From NCBI GenBank assembly GCA_905221605.1, contig CAJNDS010002091.1:1468001-1532000 (forward strand): a DNA stretch of 64,000 nt, written 5' to 3'. The notes beneath the pieces are model-generated. The model did not search any database and was not told where the DNA came from. It saw only the letters and a list, made by a program, of their open reading frames with translations. This document shows positions 54,300-64,000 of the stretch, piece by piece. The translations under genes were made by a program, and so were the position numbers. The DNA comes from Symbiodinium natans. Lineage: Eukaryota; Sar; Dinophyceae; Suessiales; Symbiodiniaceae. Within the stretch, counting starts at the first letter, position 1; every line of letters begins with the position of its first letter.

Positions 54300-55100
54300 C
54301 CCAGCAAGGAAGCTCATTCTCCCCAGTGAAACGCTGTTGCGCGTGATAGGAGATCTTTTCGCCCTTGTGACCCCGAGGTTAGGAATGCGGGGCCAAAAGG
54401 AAAAACTTCCACGCACGCGGCGCGGCTACGGTGTCCGGCATTACTTTCTTATGCAGCATTACCGACGCGCTGCAACACATGCAACATTGTGTTTACAGCG
54501 ACTCAATTTTTTGGCCATTGGCTGGGCGGGAATAGGCAGACAGTGCGTGCCATCTCCGGCCTCGGACTCGAAGAAATGCACGTATCTAGCTGCGCTCCAG
54601 CGCAGGTATGCGTGAATGGCCATCAGGCCCCGTACGTTGCCGGGGCCATCGCTTCGGTGACTAACATGGTTCCGCCTCCGCAACGCGTGATACTGCCATG
54701 CACCCACCTGCCAGGCTCAGTGGCATCATTTCTGCAACTGACATAAGCAGCCCTGTACGGCCTCAGCCCTACAGCTTACTCACCGAAACTTTACAAAGGG
54801 CCAAAAATCACACCAAAAGGCCCACGGGAGGTCTAGACCCAAAACCTTTACCTGAAAAGCAACCCCTCGCAGTTTAATTAAACCCCAGGACAGGCTAGTG
54901 CATACTGCGGCACGCACGCATTCGTCGTAGCTAAACGCAGATTGCCAAAAATGCAAAAAATGCGAACCCCCCCCCCCCCCACATCCGAGGGACCTGAATA
55001 ACGCGCGGACAGACAAGTGCCTTCCCTCACCTGCGCAGGTGAGCGTTCTGTGGCGGGCCGACTTTTCGGCCTGCCTGCCTGCGAAGGCGAGCATTTGCCT
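54300..55100. other. No assignable gene; poly-C
   Basis: Short frames only. A poly-C run lies at about 54967-54980. A plus frame near 54490-54740 (LEEMHVSSCAPAQVCVNGHQ) has no recognisable domain. Confidence 0.3.
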
Positions 55101-55109
55101 GCAGGGGGG

Positions 55110-55545
55110 TTGAGCTAAGTCCCAAGTCTCTTGGGGTCTTAAACTCCAAGTCCCAAGTCTTTTAAGTTCTTAAACTCCAAACAAATCCCAAGTCTCGGGG
55201 CCTTAAGCTCTCCAAGTCCCAAGTCTCTTGGAACCTCAAACTCCAAGTCCCCAATCTCTTGGAACCTCAGACTCCAAGTCTCAAGTCTCTTGGGGCCTTA
55301 AATTCCACGTCCCAAGTCTCTTATTATGGTCTTAAAATCCAAGTCCCACATGCACGTCCCAAGTTTGTTGGGGCCTCTCCACGAGACTTGGAATTGGAGT
55401 TTAAGGCCCCAACAGATGTGGGCTTGGAGTTTAAGGCCCCCAGAGACTTGGGAATTGGAGTTTTAGGCCTCAACAGACTTAGGACTTGGGGCCTTCAGCT
55501 CCAAGTCCCAAGTCTCTTAGGGCCTTGAACTCCAAGTTCACTGCC
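55110..55545. repeat. Diverged minisatellite with inverted middle block
   Basis: Units of about 35-45 bp built on CTCCAAGTCCCAAGTCTCTT-GGGGCCTTAAA run forward from 55110 to about 55370. They appear as their reverse complement (GGAGTTTAAGGCCCC, GAGACTTGG) from about 55377 to 55490, and run forward again to about 55545. Forward and reverse blocks could pair into a long hairpin. Confidence 0.8.
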
Positions 55546-55559
55546 AAGCACTAGTCCGT

Positions 55560-58500
55560 TACGAATGCACGCTAGTTAACCGAAAAGCAGCGCACGCACT
55601 CTCTTGTTTTCGACTCGTTGGCGCAGAAAGGATCCTGGCCGGTGAAGGGGGAAGCCCGGGCACCGGACGGATGAACTGCAGAGGAATGCTGGATGGAAGC
55701 TTCGGACAGCTACTTCGTGAAGGCCAGGAGGCAGATCGGTGACAGCGAATACGGCAGTGCGGCAAGGAAGACAAAGGATGGTTGGTGGGGAGGCAGAGAC
55801 AAAGTTCTGAAAGAAACGGACTAGCACGCAAGGGTCTCGATCTTCGCCGGGTCGGGCGGCCGCTCATGACGTCCGACGATCTCTCCCAAGGACTTAACCT
55901 GTGGCTTCAGCAACACCAACTTGTCGATCGCCATTGCAAACCCAATGCAGGTGCACACATCGAACAATTCAACCAGTCTGCTCCAGAATGAAGACAAGGA
56001 AGCCAAGCGCTCTCGGTATGGATCACGTCACGTCATTGATGGGATTGTTCAAAAGCTTACAGGATCGTTTGGCCTCCTAAATCGAATCTTCCATGATCTC
56101 ATGACCGAAAACGGCTAATTCGAACATCGGAAGTACAATATCTTTCGAGATCTCATCCCGAGTCACTGACAACTAATTCACGGAGAGGGCTGCTGTGACA
56201 TTTCAGGATGCATTGACGTTGGTGAGGATCCAGCATGCGACGCAAGCGTGTCATCGATTCTTTGGTTGCGGGCATCTTGGCACGCAGGCTGGCCCTGAAC
56301 CTTGTGCAGAGCAACGAGTTGTCTGGCATTTGCAGCTTGCTGACAAGTGCTAGGTGCGACATTCGGATGTTGCACGTTGACCGCGAAGACCTATCACGGC
56401 GGACAGGGTGATGTGATAGCAGCATGCGCAGGTTCCAATCGATTCCAGGAGCACAGATGGTCGTTAGCCTTCTTCATGTCTGCCTGCTTCAAAATATTTG
56501 GCCAGGAGCCTCAGATGCTTGAGAGTGCCACGCCTGGCACAGCAAGCGTGCCCTGGTTAAGATCCAAGCCAATCTTTTCACCAGCGTGCTTCAAATCAGG
56601 GCCAAACCGAGTATGGGTTGGGATGTTCCACAGACCTCGGCAAGGTTGTCAAGGCCCCCCCTTTTGTCGAGCCCTCGGCCTTCGTCGAACCCGTGTCTGG
56701 CCCTCGAGGAGCTCCCTTCTCGAATGCAGAAGAAGCCTCCCGGCCTTTGTCGAACTTCGTCTTGGCCCGTGGTTCCGGGGCCTTCGTCGAGCTTCCCCTC
56801 TGGGTGTCTTGCTCATCCGTCCTGATGCGTTTGCGCGTTGTGGCACTTCTGTTAGGCTCATGTTATTGTCGGAACGGGTTGCTGCCTCCGAAGCAGGTGG
56901 ATCCAATCCAAGCTGTTCAGCTGTGTGCTTCACTGGCTTAGCTGCGCCTCGGAATTGCCTCCTGCCTCCGGAGCACATAGATGCAGCTTGTGAGCGGGGT
57001 TTCAACCATCAAACGAATCTGTTCAGCTGCACTGTTCGAGACATGCTTGGCACAGCAACCATGTTGCAGTTGGGAGATAAGCCAGTCTGTTCAGTAGTGC
57101 TCCTATAAGCGCTGCTGGACCGCCTCAGTGCGAGGCTCTGTGCCATTGCGTTCCTGTCTGCACCAAGAACTGAGACCTGCTCGCGTGCACACCCGAAAAT
57201 CCGAAAATTTGCAGCATCCTGCAGCGCCAGTGCAGGGGCAATAGTTCAACAGACCGACTTAAAAGGCTGGGACCACCTGACTCTAAGAAGAGGCTGCACT
57301 GTAGGAAGGAAGGCCCGTGTAATGGCTGCTGCCCAAATCGAAGGCATTGTTTCGCAAGGTTCCCTGCGAGAGGTTCCATCAAGCGTGATTGCCTCGTGCC
57401 AAAGCCCGCTATAGGCCAGACGGCTTCCATGATTGCAACCTCACGCGCTCTCACGTCGTCGCCTTGTGTCGGCCCGTTACCGTGGCGCGACTTGCGACAA
57501 GCAAACAAGGCCTTCTTGCGCTAGGCTCACGCCTGCAGTCCAGGGTCTCCCTCCGCATAACTACAGTGTCAAAGTGTCATGTGCCTGCGTGCACACCCAT
57601 CCCCTTCTTCTTGTGGCAGCCGTGATTCATCCCCGTATGATGCAGTATGACAGCTCTTCAGACAACCCAGGCCCAGGGTGAAAGCATTTCGGCAAAACGG
57701 CAAAACCTTCAAACACGCATGGATGTCGGAAGGGCATTGCCGATCCCCAGCAGTGTCCTGGCGGACCTGGCTGGGATCCAACCACAGGAGAATCCTTGTT
57801 GGGGCCTGAATCTGATTGTGACCTTGCCTGCTCTGCATGGTGTTCGTAGTGATACCCGCGTCAAGTATGTTGTGCTCTCAAATGCTCGTGTCGCTGGGTT
57901 GGCCATGCCCGCGACCTAGTTCCTGGTCAAGCTTACTTCTGCGGTCCAGGGCTTCTGCTTTTCAACTTTGCTTCACGAACTGGAGGTGTCTCTGCGGGCA
58001 GTTGCGGTCCAAGCCAATCTGATCAGCCACGTTGGCAGTGCCGCCTTTCTGCTGTGCGAAGATGCACATGCTCTCACGTCATGGTCCAGAATGTTGTTCG
58101 ATTCTGGCTTGCCATTCTTCGTTTAGTTTAGTTCGCACGCCTCGCGAGGATTGCTTGAAGGTGGGTTTCGGCACGTGGTCGAGCCGAGAGGTTCCATCAA
58201 GGGTGATTGCCCATACACCCTCTTCTATGACATGTCCTGGACGCCCACGTGGCATCGACATGCTAACCCTGGTGAAAACCCTTCGCGTATTGGGCTCTTT
58301 TGGCGGGCGCGACCTTCAACCCTAAACCCTAAAAGGCTGCCGCTCCAGAGGTCGCGCCCGGCGCTCTTTTCTTTGCGGTGGGAGCACACGCTCCGCTACC
58401 ACATAAAAAACCAAAAACGCGGCAAGCAACCCACAGCCCTCCCTACAAGACTCACACGCAAGCCCTGCACGCTTCTCACTTTGCTCGCATACTCCGATCT

Positions 58501-59300
58501 TGAGCCAACATACCAAACAACGTGAAATGTAATCAAAACTGGTCAAACCTCACGGTGCTTCGGGAAAACACTGGAAAACACTCCTAGGCTCTAAAAGCTG
58601 TGGCGACCAACTCTCTGCTCTGGAAGACGCTGGCAGCCCAAGGCCCACATAGAAGCTTTGGCTTCAAAATTTAGCATTTAGTTTCCTAGGCGCTTGGATT
58701 AATTTACTCAAACGTATGTCAGCTGCTTAGACAAATATCTTGAAATTCAGAATGATTCCACATACAATTTCTGGAATTCAGCAGAGTTCTCCCAAAAGCA
58801 TGCGCATCCTGGGGTTGTGGTGGTGGGGTCCAGGGGGCGGGGGCACTCGCCGTTCATTTCGGTTGTTTTTTCCGTGCTCTTGTGCCTCCAGTGGAGGATT
58901 GCAGGTTTCGGACTCTTTCAAAGAGGTCTGGTTTCTTTGTCGTAGGAATCTGAAATCAGATGATCTTCTTGCTGTTGTCGCTGCTGGTCTTGCGGCTACT
59001 GTTGTTGCTATTAGTTTGTTAAAAGCACTACCAGCTCAAGCCGCCCGCGCATGGTAGCTGTCGAACCGGCCAAGGCCCCGACCTTCATCTCTTTAACAGC
59101 TTTCGGGGCCCACCTAACATCTCAAGGCTTTCTAGCTTTTGCCAGCTGATGGCCATTTCGAGGCTTTAGCCTCCTGCAATTGAGATTCCGCTGCAGAGCA
59201 TATCCACGAGTTGGCCCGGTCCCAATTCCGGGGGAGACACCAAGATCGTCCTAGACTGCATCTTTCATTCCCAAGTGTGAGGGTTCTCGTCTTTCCGCAG
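55560..59300. other. No assignable gene; scattered short repeats
   Basis: A plus-strand frame at 56347-57108 (253 codons) is open but contains recurring CTTCGTCGA-type motifs (56660-56790) and no domain. A 25-bp segment (GAGAGGTTCCATCAAG-GTGATTGCC) occurs at about 57368-57393 and again at 58179-58205 with one difference. A third short shared motif, TCCAAGCCAATCT, is at 56561 and 58009. The interval may contain a diverged local duplication of roughly 0.8-1.4 kb. Confidence 0.3.
58304..58360. repeat. 12-bp inverted repeat flanking telomere-type units
   Basis: CGGGCGCGACCT (58304-58315) and its exact reverse complement AGGTCGCGCCCG (58349-58360) flank a 33-nt loop that contains two CCCTAAA units (58318-58331). 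Confidence 0.9.
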
Positions 59301-59361
59301 GACGAGGGGAGTCTGATCGTGCCTCGGCACTTCAGGCAAAACAAGCGGATGGCAGAGGGTT

Positions 59362-61397
59362 TTGATTCGTAAACATTCCTATCGTCGGGCCTGTCACCGA
59401 GCCTTAAGGGACGGTTGCGCAGTACCATATCGCGAGACTAATTTGCTTTTAAGCCAGGCACAAGCTAGCGCAGGCACAGTGGCATCAAGTGCAAGTCAGA
59501 GGACAAGGGAAAACACGCATGCTCAATTTGAACCAGAGCTTCCCCTCAGGCAGTCGCGAAGGCGTCAACCTAGAGGAGGGCGAGACGCAAAACCGCTGCG
59601 AGTCTTCTCGTGGAACGCAGGAGGTCTCAGCCAGCAACTGTGGGCAGAGTTCAAGGAATGGCTGCAACATCAGCAAGATCTAGACATTATCTTCATCCAG
59701 GAGACACACTGGACCACCTCCTCCCAATTCAAGGTGCATGGTTGGACTGCAGTTTCGGGAGGACTGCCAGACGCAGAGCCTGTGAGGTCTCCTCCTGCTC
59801 CTGCATCCCTCCCACCAGTCACCAGACCAGCAACGTCCGCAGGCGTGCTCACACTACTCTCGCCAAGCATAGATTTTGCCACGCTGCATTGGCAGGACCT
59901 ACATCCGGGACGTGCGCATGAAGTCCAGATCACTACGCCGCTCAGGGCAAAGTTCTCTCCTCACTGGGAAAGTCTCTTTCACACCTGTCACAGCGCACCA
60001 CACCTGTGATAGCGGGAGACGTCAACTCCTCTCTTAGACCTTCTCCCCCTTTTGTAGGGGGCGTAGTTCCGGCAGGAACTTCGAAGCAGAAGCCAGTACA
60101 ACAGCAGTTCCAGAAGTTTCTGCAGCGAAATTCTCTGGTTGCACTCAATACGTGGCAGGGACGGAAAGCCAACACCTATACCTCGCCACAGGGCAGCTCA
60201 CAAATAGCTTTCCTGTTGACCACGAAATATTACGCAGCTCAGCTGGCTAGGAAAGTGCATGTAATCCAGGATTTCAAGCTGGGTGCGTGGAGAAAGGGAG
60301 GGCGACATAAACCACTCATCACTGCTATTCCCTTAAAAGAGGTCTGGAGGCACCCACTCTCATGCAAACTGCAGCCTGCAGTTCCTTCCAAACAGAAAAT
60401 CATACTAGCCCAACATGTCCGACAGGGCACCTCCTCAGCTCAGAAGCTTAGGGAGCATGTCGATAAGGAGGTCAGACAGCTTCGAGAGCAGCAAAACGGA
60501 GCACCTCTGCACCCAGATGAGGTAAACCAAATCCTCTTAGAGCACGCAAAAACCTTTCAATCGCATGAGCAAGAGGACAGCTGCACCAGCGTTGCGCCAA
60601 CTGCGCAGCCTCTTTGGCAGTTGCATAGTCAACGGCAGACTGCACTTCGGAATCTAAAAAGGGAGGACGATCCCATAAGTAAGATGGCTCGGTCCGAGCA
60701 CCTAAAGCAAACCCAGCGCTCACTAGATGAGGCAGCAAAGGAACATTCCAATCAGGTCAAGAAGCAAGCCCGAACTAGAACTCATCAAACTCTTCAAGAA
60801 ATATCGGAGAAGGTTAAAAAGGACCCACATGCAGCATACCGCTCGCTAAAACATGCGGCCCCATGGTCCCCTGAACCCAAAGTCTGCCTCAGATCATCTT
60901 GCGGCCGAATACTCACAGAGTCAGAGGTGCTAGCAGAGTTCAAACGGCACAGTCTTTCCATTTTCTCTTCGCATCCCCCTCTACCTGAGGGGACAGGACT
61001 AGCTTTACCTCAGTTGGATAGACAAAGCCTTTCGAAAGGAATAGCCTCAATTAAGCCAGAGAAGGCCGTGCCGCAAGGGTCGGCCCCAGCTTCGATGTAC
61101 CGTCTTTGCACCTCAGCGGTGGCGAACAACTACTGTGACTATCTAGAGGCTCAGTCCTCTCGGACTGCTCCAGCTCACCAGGCGAGAGAGGTCTCCTCCT
61201 GCCAGGAGCCAGAGCATATGCAGTCCAGCGCAACAACAGTCACTTCAACTGCCTTGCCATCACTGCCAGCCACAGCCAAATCGGCAGACTTGAGCTTTAT
61301 TCCCAAGCCGTCTAAGCCAGCCTCTAAGCCGGAGAATCTAAGACTGGCTCAAGCTTTGGCTCAAGGCTCAAGGCCCTGGGGAGAGGAGTTAGCGTAG
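59362..61397 (+). mobile_element. LINE ORF2: apurinic-type endonuclease plus start of RT, frameshifted and truncated
   Basis: The first frame (to 60009) has LRVFSWNAGGLSQQLWAEFK and LDIIFIQETHW, the N-terminal motifs of the exonuclease-endonuclease-phosphatase nuclease of LINEs. The protein continues in another frame from 60006: VIAGDVNSSL (GDxN motif), QGSSQIAFLL (where SxIDxI is expected, the catalytic Asp lost) and GGRHKPL (the His-containing last motif). A helical linker and the pre-RT block GIASIKPEKAVPQGSAPASM come next. It reaches ADLSFIPKPSKPASKPENLR, the beginning of the RT fingers, and breaks off in a GGCTCAAG-rich tract before the catalytic RT blocks. The frameshift, the lost Asp and the truncation make it non-functional. 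Confidence 0.8.
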
Positions 61398-61483
61398 TTA
61401 GCCTTCGTGCCATTGCTGCTGTCCCTTGAGATCTCTGTTGATTGCTGTTCATAGGCGTTTGCTTACCTGCTGAGTTTCGACGC

Positions 61484-62061
61484 ATGACCCGGCAATACAC
61501 TGTATGTCTAAACCGTTGCGGCTGGATTTGGACAGACAAGATCCGGTCAGGCATTGCATGTCGCACCTGCAGGCACTTGTGGTCTGATAGCGCTCACAAG
61601 TCGGGCCAACAGACCCCGCGGCAAGAAACACGTCATATCACTTGGGCATCATGGAATCAAGGTCCTCAGCAGCCAGCTGTGTGGGAAAAGGCAAACAAGG
61701 GCACCAGAAAGCAGCGCGGTCGCATGCATGATAAGGGCGATGAGAGATCCCTGAACCCCCGCCGGGATTGTTAGATTCTGGTAAAGGCAAAGGTTCGGGC
61801 AAGCCACCTACTTGTGATGCACAGACAGCTGCCGAGAGCAATCATGAGGCTAGATCGAAGCTCTTCTCTTCAGCAGACCAAGACATGAAGGCGCTTCTGC
61901 TAGCAGCAGGTCTTCAGGAGCCCGTCAAGGAAACACCGCATCAGCCCACACCAGTGGAAAAGATCAACGACGCTAACAAGCGTTTCAAGAAAACCACGGA
62001 GAGATTGAGCGTTCAGACAACGCACACTGCAAGACCTAACCCTAGTTGGGTGAAGGGGTAG
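61484..62061 (+). CDS. LINE ORF1-like fragment with a zinc-ribbon-type motif
   Basis: From an ATG at 61484 the frame reads TVCLNRCGWIWTDKIRSGIA then CRTCRHLW, giving four cysteines in a C-x3-C...C-x2-C ribbon. A basic stretch with HITWASWNQGP follows. It passes a stop near 61774 and resumes in the next frame with DQDMKALLLAAGLQEP and a charged helix (INDANKRFKKTTERL). A small Cys-ribbon followed by a helical region is the usual look of ORF1/gag-like proteins in dinoflagellate LINEs, but the assignment rests on layout. Its end coincides with the start of the direct repeat at 62007. Confidence 0.4.
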
Positions 62062-62245
62062 CGCGAGCCCTCTAGTTCCCTAGACCCTGCGAGTGGGGGA
62101 CTAGGGGCAACAACGTCCTACCCTGCACGCGCCACACTTTTCACGGGTGCTGCTCTGGGCGAGTTAGCTGCTCTGGGCGAGTTAGGCATTCAGGCCGGGG
62201 AGCCTCTCAGGCGAGAGGTCCCGGTCCTGATGTGCGGCATACCCC
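62007..62245. repeat. Direct repeat, copy A (239 bp)
   Basis: Matches 62496-62716 at an offset of 489 bp, except for an extra 18-bp unit here (CTGCTCTGGGCGAGTTAG tandemly doubled at about 62147-62184) and one substitution (GTGCGG/GCGCGG). It starts inside the ORF1-like frame. Confidence 0.95.
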
Positions 62246-62495
62246 TTGTGCAGGCTACTCCTCTTTGGGAGGCAGTAAGGCGGCAGAAGGTGTGGGCTAC
62301 TCCACTTTGGGAGGCAAAGGTGCTTTGGCGTTGTGAGCAGGGCAAGGGCGGGCGGGCGAAAGAAAAGCTCACAAGCTAGGCACGGCCCCAACTCGGGTTA
62401 GGTCAGGGCCAGCTGAGCCAGGAGCTAGCTGGGCCGGGCGAACATGGTCGGTCATGATTCGTGCGTGTCAAAACACCTGGGAAAAACAAAACCCA

Positions 62496-62716
62496 GAGCG
62501 TTCAGACAACGCACACTGCAAGACCTAACCCTAGTTGGGTGAAGGGGTAGCGCGAGCCCTCTAGTTCCCTAGACCCTGCGAGTGGGGGACTAGGGGCAAC
62601 AACGTCCTACCCTGCACGCGCCACACTTTTCACGGGTGCTGCTCTGGGCGAGTTAGGCATTCAGGCCGGGGAGCCTCTCAGGCGAGAGGTCCCGGTCCTG
62701 ATGCGCGGCATACCCC
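62496..62716. repeat. Direct repeat, copy B (221 bp)
   Basis: Second copy of the block at 62007, with a single CTGCTCTGGGCGAGTTAG unit. It ends 70 bp before the stop region of the RNase H frame on the minus strand. Confidence 0.95.
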
Positions 62717-62785
62717 CACTTTAGCGGCCCGGGGGCAGACCAGTGAAAAGTAGGCCAGGAAAACCCCCACCGCGAGTGGTCTGGC

Positions 62786-64000
62786 TCAGGCTTGCCCAGG
62801 GGACGCTATGTCCAGGAGTCCTTGACTCCAAGACACCTGTGCGGAGGCTAGGGAGACTTCGTGGGCTGATTTGTGCAGGTGTGCAAGGTGCACTTCGAAC
62901 CGCCGCGCCCGGCTGGAGCGAGAGAATTCATCTAGGCGGTTGCGGCTGAGGTCATCCGCGTCTGTGTTCTTGACCCCAGGGATGTGGCCAATTTCTAGTT
63001 CTAGGCCACGTGCGTGGGCCCAAGAGGCAACCTTCTCTAGGAAGAGGCTGAGCGGGAAGGCCGTGGTAAAGAGTTTATTGATGGAGGCCTGCGTGGGGCT
63101 GTTGTCGCTGCGAGACGCGACGCAGAATCGGAGGCTGGAGCAGCCTGTGGCTTCATAGGCCATTTGGAGTCGGACCCATTGGGCAACTGTTTCGAAGCGG
63201 GCCATGTACTGCTGGGCATCCTTAGTGAGGAAAGGCCAGGCTGTGCGGAGCTCATGGATGTCCCATTGCTGTGCAAACCACCAGGTGGTGGAGGAAGTGG
63301 CCAGCCAACCACCGATTCCGACGGTCTTGCCGTCCGCCATGGCGTCGGCTGCGGATAGGCAAGGCAGGAGAGGCTGGCGGGCCAGAGGCGTTGTGAACTC
63401 GAAGGCGAAGCATTGGGCGAGCCAGTGTATGGCGGCTTTGCTCTCATTGCGCAGGGTGATTTCTGAGGCTGATGGGTCTGCGATGCGGACCCAAACCGTT
63501 TTATCAGCGGCTGGTATGGGCCAGATGTCCGTCTTGGCTCGTACAGGCTTCCCTCGTACTTCGATGACTTTGGCATGCAGAGGGAGTTGGAGGTACGAGG
63601 CATCCCTGACAATTTTGCAGGAGGCGTCCAGGCACCAGAGAAACTGTGACCAGCTTCTTGGGGGCACTGGGTAGCATGTGCCGGGAGGGCTGTGGAGGTC
63701 GGAGTAGATCGGGGCTGTGAAGCAGCGCAGGTGCGTGCTGATATTGGTGGCCCACATTAGTAGGCCGAGGCAGGCCTCGAGATCTTTGCGGGGGACGCGC
63801 TTGTTTTGCAGCAGCTGCAGCAGTTGTGCGCGGAGTTTGTCCAACTTTGGCTGGGCTAGGCAGACTGTTTCGGTGCGGAAGCAGAACTGCCAACCGCACC
63901 ATGTGATGTTGGGCCCAAAGGAGGCCTTTTTCCAGCTGATGGGCGCTCCTATCAGGGAGAGGTAGGCCACGACCAGGGCTAGCTGCTGGGGCGCACGGCT
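62786..64000 (-). CDS. RT C-terminus and RNase H of a DIRS-like retroelement, running off the right edge
   Basis: The minus frame is open from the window edge (64000) to a stop at 62786, over 400 codons. It starts with the end of an RT (IGAPISWKKASFGPNITWCG then WQFCFRTETVCLAQPKLDKL), as in DIRS/Ngaro-type polymerases. It then has a ribonuclease H with its four acidic residues: SAADAMADGK, RFETVAQWVRL, SRSDNSPTQAS and HIPGVKNTDADDLSR. RNase H removes the RNA strand during reverse transcription. The catalytic part of the RT, and any tyrosine recombinase or gag, would be to the right, outside the window. This frame is intact over its visible length, unlike the other elements here. Confidence 0.8.
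   Translation of the reverse strand, partial: SRAPQQLALVVAYLSLIGAPISWKKASFGPNITWCGWQFCFRTETVCLAQPKLDKLRAQLLQLLQNKRVPRKDLEACLGLLMWATNISTHLRCFTAPIYSDLHSPPGTCYPVPPRSWSQFLWCLDASCKIVRDASYLQLPLHAKVIEVRGKPVRAKTDIWPIPAADKTVWVRIADPSASEITLRNESKAAIHWLAQCFAFEFTTPLARQPLLPCLSAADAMADGKTVGIGGWLATSSTTWWFAQQWDIHELRTAWPFLTKDAQQYMARFETVAQWVRLQMAYEATGCSSLRFCVASRSDNSPTQASINKLFTTAFPLSLFLEKVASWAHARGLELEIGHIPGVKNTDADDLSRNRLDEFSRSSRARRFEVHLAHLHKSAHEVSLASAQVSWSQGLLDIASPGQA

Noticed and set aside
58498-58510. Spliced-leader relict on the minus strand (ATGTTGGCTCAAG)
   Set aside because: One mismatch to the leader's 3' end, but nothing that looks like a gene start follows it; likely chance.

Overview
The window looks like nuclear DNA of a dinoflagellate, most likely a Symbiodiniaceae-type alga. 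The evidence: TTTAGGG telomere-type arrays; genes broken into short exons whose introns begin with GC or GA rather than GT (clearest in the SDHAF3 gene at 12.8-13.2 kb); an AT-rich fragment of mitochondrial cox3 at 47.3-47.75 kb with the divergent dinoflagellate/alveolate type of sequence; many decayed retroelements; and abundant micro- and minisatellites. Most genes are spread over several exons, so exon ends below are approximate unless stated. Every cellular gene that could be recognised lies on the minus strand. Layout from 0 to 41 kb, a minus-strand array of cellular genes: an unassigned membrane protein (0.1-0.95 kb); an NRPS-like protein with condensation domain, carrier protein, two membrane segments and a NAT8-like acetyltransferase (2.7-5.4 kb); a WD40 protein resembling plant ZFWD proteins (6.3-9.0 kb), its large intron holding a TTTAGGG array; an 11-12 bp minisatellite (11.85-12.5 kb); a complete small SDHAF3/ACN9 gene (12.78-13.15 kb); an unassigned exon cluster (13.9-14.9 kb); a multi-exon unassigned gene (21.0-22.2 kb); two ankyrin proteins (22.8-25.5 kb); an exon that may be GAF-like (26.8 kb); a FAM227 homologue (28.8-30.0 kb); a Dpy-30-motif protein (31.6-32.2 kb); serine hydroxymethyltransferase (33.6-35.4 kb); a small membrane protein exon (38.2 kb); and a SAM-dependent methyltransferase (39.4-40.8 kb). 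From 41 to 45.5 kb no gene could be assigned. From 45.5 to 54.3 kb is a retroelement nest. At least three copies of one reverse transcriptase family, which carries a C-terminal zinc-binding motif and an endonuclease-like domain, lie in opposite orientations around a mitochondrial cox3 insertion and a pair of 328-bp direct repeats. One copy has a short internal inversion. From 54.3 to 59.3 kb there is mostly repeat-rich, unassigned sequence, including a minisatellite that changes orientation. From 59.3 to 64 kb are a LINE with an apurinic-type endonuclease (frameshifted, cut off at the start of its RT domain), an ORF1-like fragment, another direct-repeat pair, and the RT/RNase H end of a DIRS-like element running off the right edge. 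Functionally the cellular genes are a mixture: one-carbon metabolism (SHMT), respiratory complex II assembly (SDHAF3), possible non-ribosomal peptide-type chemistry, axoneme-associated families (FAM227, Dpy-30) and RNA-binding-type WD40 proteins. They do not form one pathway. The clearest candidate for something undescribed is the condensation-carrier-acetyltransferase fusion.
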